Source: Holosporales bacterium
Lineage (GTDB): Bacteria > Pseudomonadota > Alphaproteobacteria > Caedimonadales > UBA9215
Reading direction: 5' to 3'
Length of the DNA stretch: 7,995 nucleotides
Assembly (NCBI GenBank): GCA_003503995.1
Contig: DOCA01000099.1
Location: forward strand, 1-7,995
Below, one piece after another: positions 6,032 to 7,995 of the stretch. Position 1 is the stretch's first letter. Every line of letters begins with the position of its first letter. The notes under the pieces are model-generated. The model was not told where the DNA came from, made no database searches, and saw only the letters and a program-made list of their open reading frames with translations. The translations under genes were made by a program, and so were the position numbers.

Positions 6032-6724
6032 ATGTATCAAATTTCACTGCCTAAAATCCATAAAGAAGGTTTTCTTTTTATCGGTATTTTCTTAGGCATC
6101 ACTCTTATCCTAAGTTTACTTTCTTCGGTTCTTGGCTATATTGGCCTTATTCTCACGGGTTGGTGCGCTTACTTTTTCAGAGATCCCGATCGGGTTGTCC
6201 CTACTCAAGAAGGCTTGATTGTCAGCCCTGCTGATGGTGTGGTGCATGCCATTGTTGAAGACGCTGAAACCCCTGAAGAAATGGCTCTGCCAAAAGGAAA
6301 ATGGACGAGAATCAGTATCTTTTTAAATGTGTTTAACGTGCATGTGAACCGTGTTCCCCTTGGTGGAAAAATTATTAAAAGCGTTTACCACCCTGGAAAA
6401 TTTTTAAATGCTTCTTTGGATAAGGCCAGCAAAGAAAACGAACGTCAAGCTCTCGTCGTTGAAACAAAAACAAAAGAAATCATCGGTTTCACACAAATTG
6501 CAGGCTTGATTGCACGACGCATTCGTTGTGATATCCGCGAGCAAGATGAGGTAAAAACAGGACAACGCTTTGGTCTAATCCGCTTTGGGAGTCGTTGTGA
6601 TATTTACCTTCCGTCTTCACTGGTCCCCCAAATTATTGTCGGCCAAAAAACAATCGCAGGTGAAACAATTATAGCCAACATGGCTGCCAAAAGTGCCAAA
6701 CCTCTTGAAGGCGAGATCCTTTAG
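6032..6724 (+). CDS. psd: Phosphatidylserine decarboxylase, short form
   Basis: A 230-residue pyruvoyl enzyme that decarboxylates phosphatidylserine to phosphatidylethanolamine at the inner membrane. An N-terminal hydrophobic hairpin (about 13-45) anchors it and is followed by FFRDPDR (48-54). SPADG (65-69) carries the conserved Asp68, and LNVFNVHVNRVP (98-109) carries His104. The C-terminal FGSRCDIYLP (185-194) is the self-cleavage site: the bond between Gly186 and Ser187 is expected to break, leaving a beta chain and a small alpha chain whose Ser187 becomes the pyruvoyl group. The GSR form, rather than LGST, is typical of the short alphaproteobacterial and archaeal-like enzymes. Length is normal for that group. 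An AAGG lies about 9 nt before the ATG. The stop codon is directly followed by the pssA ATG, so the two genes form an operon. Confidence 0.94.
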   Translation: MYQISLPKIHKEGFLFIGIFLGITLILSLLSSVLGYIGLILTGWCAYFFRDPDRVVPTQEGLIVSPADGVVHAIVEDAETPEEMALPKGKWTRISIFLNVFNVHVNRVPLGGKIIKSVYHPGKFLNASLDKASKENERQALVVETKTKEIIGFTQIAGLIARRIRCDIREQDEVKTGQRFGLIRFGSRCDIYLPSSLVPQIIVGQKTIAGETIIANMAAKSAKPLEGEIL

Positions 6725-7588
6725 ATGACATCAGATAAAGCAGGCGACGAGACGCCAAAAGAGCCAAAAAAAGTAGGTGCTGCAACGGCAGCAAAACTAC
6801 AAGAACTTTCTTTTGTACGAATGATCCCAAACTTAGCGACCGTTGCGGCTCTTTGTACAGGTTTATCGTCTATTCGCTTTGCTATGTTGGGGCGTTTTGA
6901 GTGGGCCGTGGTCGCCATTCTCGTTGCAGCTTTTCTTGACGGTATTGATGGCCGCATTGCTCGTCTTTTAAAAGCCACCAGTGACTTTGGCGCCGAGCTT
7001 GATTCTTTGTCGGATTTCATCTGCTTTGGTGTTGGGCCCGCCGTTGTGATTTACATGCTTACTTTAAAAGATTTAGATGGCTTTGGTTGGGGGGTGTCTC
7101 TTTTTTACTCTGTTTGCATGGGGCTACGTCTGGCACGCTTTAATGCCATGACCATTCAAGAGCAGCGTGAAAAAATAGACAAAGAAGACGAAATGCTCAA
7201 ACAATCTCCCATTATCATGGCAGGAAAAAATAAGTTTTTTGTAGGAACACCCGCTCCAGCAGCAGCCTTCATCGCTCTTTTCCCTTTAATGATTCACTTG
7301 GCTTTTGATATTGATTGGATTCTAAACCCAATAATTTACGCCTTCTTTATGATTCTGTCTGCAGGTCTCATGGTCAGTCGCATCCCAACCTACTCTTTCA
7401 AATCTCTTAAAATTCCGCGGAGTTGGATGTTACCGAGCCTCGTTATTGCAGGCCTTTTAATGGCAACGGTCATTAGCGCTCCTTGGTTACTGGCTTGTGC
7501 GGTTGTAACGGCCTACCTCATTACCATTCCCTTTTCCATTAGAGACTTTAGAAAGCTCAAATCTATGGAAGAAAAAATAGAAGGCTAA
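6725..7588 (+). CDS. pssA: CDP-diacylglycerol-serine O-phosphatidyltransferase
   Basis: A 287-residue integral membrane enzyme that joins CDP-diacylglycerol and L-serine to make phosphatidylserine, the substrate of the Psd encoded just upstream. The complete CDP-alcohol phosphatidyltransferase motif is present: Asp72, Asp75, Gly76, Ala79, Arg80, Gly89, Asp93 and Asp97 (DGIDGRIAR, then GAELDSLSD). The N-terminus is hydrophilic (1-30). RMIPNLATVAALCTGLSSI (32-50) begins the membrane part, with several hydrophobic segments to about residue 275. SFKSLKIPR near 225-233 is typical of the PssA subfamily. The ATG touches the psd stop with no gap, and its ribosome-binding site (GAAGG/GGCGAG) lies inside psd. 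The end overlaps the stop codon of the convergent msrQ. Enzyme class is certain; serine as acceptor rests on subfamily features and the psd neighbour. Confidence 0.93.
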   Translation: MTSDKAGDETPKEPKKVGAATAAKLQELSFVRMIPNLATVAALCTGLSSIRFAMLGRFEWAVVAILVAAFLDGIDGRIARLLKATSDFGAELDSLSDFICFGVGPAVVIYMLTLKDLDGFGWGVSLFYSVCMGLRLARFNAMTIQEQREKIDKEDEMLKQSPIIMAGKNKFFVGTPAPAAAFIALFPLMIHLAFDIDWILNPIIYAFFMILSAGLMVSRIPTYSFKSLKIPRSWMLPSLVIAGLLMATVISAPWLLACAVVTAYLITIPFSIRDFRKLKSMEEKIEG

Positions 7589-7995
7589 GCTTTTTCAAGC
7601 ATTTCTTCCTTGAAAATTTTCACATGATCCGTTCTTTTGCGGTTTTGCCGACGGATATACTGCACGGCAAAAAGAGGCACAAATAAAAGCAACCCATAAA
7701 GAGACGCTTCATTTCGCTGAGTCAATAAATGAAATAAGATACCCCACTGGGCAACATAAACTTTTGTATGAAGCTTCTTCCATTTAGGGAATTTAAGGTA
7801 TTTTAAAGAAGCCTTGTTACTCGTCAATGCCAAAGGAATAAAAATTAAAAAGGCCACAAGGCCTGGAAGAATAATGGGATGCACTAACCATTTAAGCATC
7901 TCAACAAAACCGCCTCGCTTAATCATATAACAAACCACATGTAATGCTGCATAGTTAAAACTTGCAACGCCCAGAGGTGGTCCTATAAAATCGGA
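7585..7995 (-). CDS. msrQ: MsrQ haem-binding membrane subunit, 5' end cut by window edge
   Basis: The 3' part of a b-type haem membrane protein that passes electrons from the respiratory chain to MsrP, the periplasmic methionine sulfoxide reductase. The frame is open to the right edge, giving 136 residues here. A GTG at 7938 is not the true start, because conserved family sequence lies upstream of it. The visible part includes GPPLGVASFNYAALHVVCYM, matching the LG-W-F-YA-LH-xxY block of MsrQ with a likely haem-ligand histidine. Next comes HPIILPGLVAFLIFIPLALTS, then WKKLHTKVYVAQWGILFHLL with two further histidines expected to bind or lie near haem. A last hydrophobic segment is followed by a basic C-terminal tail. 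msrP, if present, would usually be upstream, beyond the right edge. The stop TAG overlaps the pssA TAA tail to tail. A related ferric-reductase-like protein is the main alternative. Confidence 0.85.
   Translation of the reverse strand, partial: SDFIGPPLGVASFNYAALHVVCYMIKRGGFVEMLKWLVHPIILPGLVAFLIFIPLALTSNKASLKYLKFPKWKKLHTKVYVAQWGILFHLLTQRNEASLYGLLLFVPLFAVQYIRRQNRKRTDHVKIFKEEMLEKA

Noticed and set aside
6721..7020. Minus-strand ORF of 99 codons antisense to pssA
   Set aside because: It lies opposite the conserved CDP-alcohol phosphatidyltransferase motif and has no recognisable domain.
7592..7620. Hairpin TTTTCAAG/CTTGAAAA followed by TTTT as a terminator for pssA
   Set aside because: The stem is AT-rich, the T tract short, and the site is inside msrQ coding sequence, so it is noted only as a possibility.

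Overview
The window looks like chromosomal DNA of an alphaproteobacterium with fairly AT-rich, gene-dense sequence. The best taxonomic clue is a full-length MipZ, the ParA-type division-site regulator found in alphaproteobacteria that lack the Min system. A membrane-anchored J protein of the alphaproteobacterial Tim14/Pam18-like type and the short form of phosphatidylserine decarboxylase next to pssA fit this. An AT-rich, possibly host-associated lineage such as the Holosporales is a guess; the sequence does not settle it.

Layout from left to right. Positions 1-151 are mostly non-coding, with a possible terminator and the possible broken start of a secreted-protein gene running off the left edge. 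A small J-domain membrane protein lies at 152-640 (minus). The gap 641-912 holds an imperfect palindromic element of about 160 bp (656-816) and a Rho-independent terminator (840-889) for the operon to its right. Positions 913-5897 are one tightly packed minus-strand operon, in transcription order potF-potG-potH-potI-mipZ: a complete polyamine ABC importer with the division ATPase as last gene. The gaps are 6 and 18 nt, then a 1-nt overlap, then 3 nt. The 134-bp region 5898-6031 is a divergent control region with nested inverted repeats. Downstream on the plus strand, psd (6032-6724) directly abuts pssA (6725-7588); these are the two enzymes that make phosphatidylserine and then phosphatidylethanolamine. 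At the right edge, the 3' part of msrQ (minus, 7585 to beyond 7995) converges on pssA with overlapping stop codons.

Most genes are recognisable housekeeping or transport families. The points worth a second look are the translational packing of mipZ behind a polyamine transporter, PotD-like residues in the binding pocket of the PotF-like protein, the palindromic element in front of the J-protein gene, the symmetric divergent promoter region, and the shortened Tim14-like J protein. I saw no convincing sign of a wholly new system, CRISPR array, tRNA, rRNA or insertion sequence.
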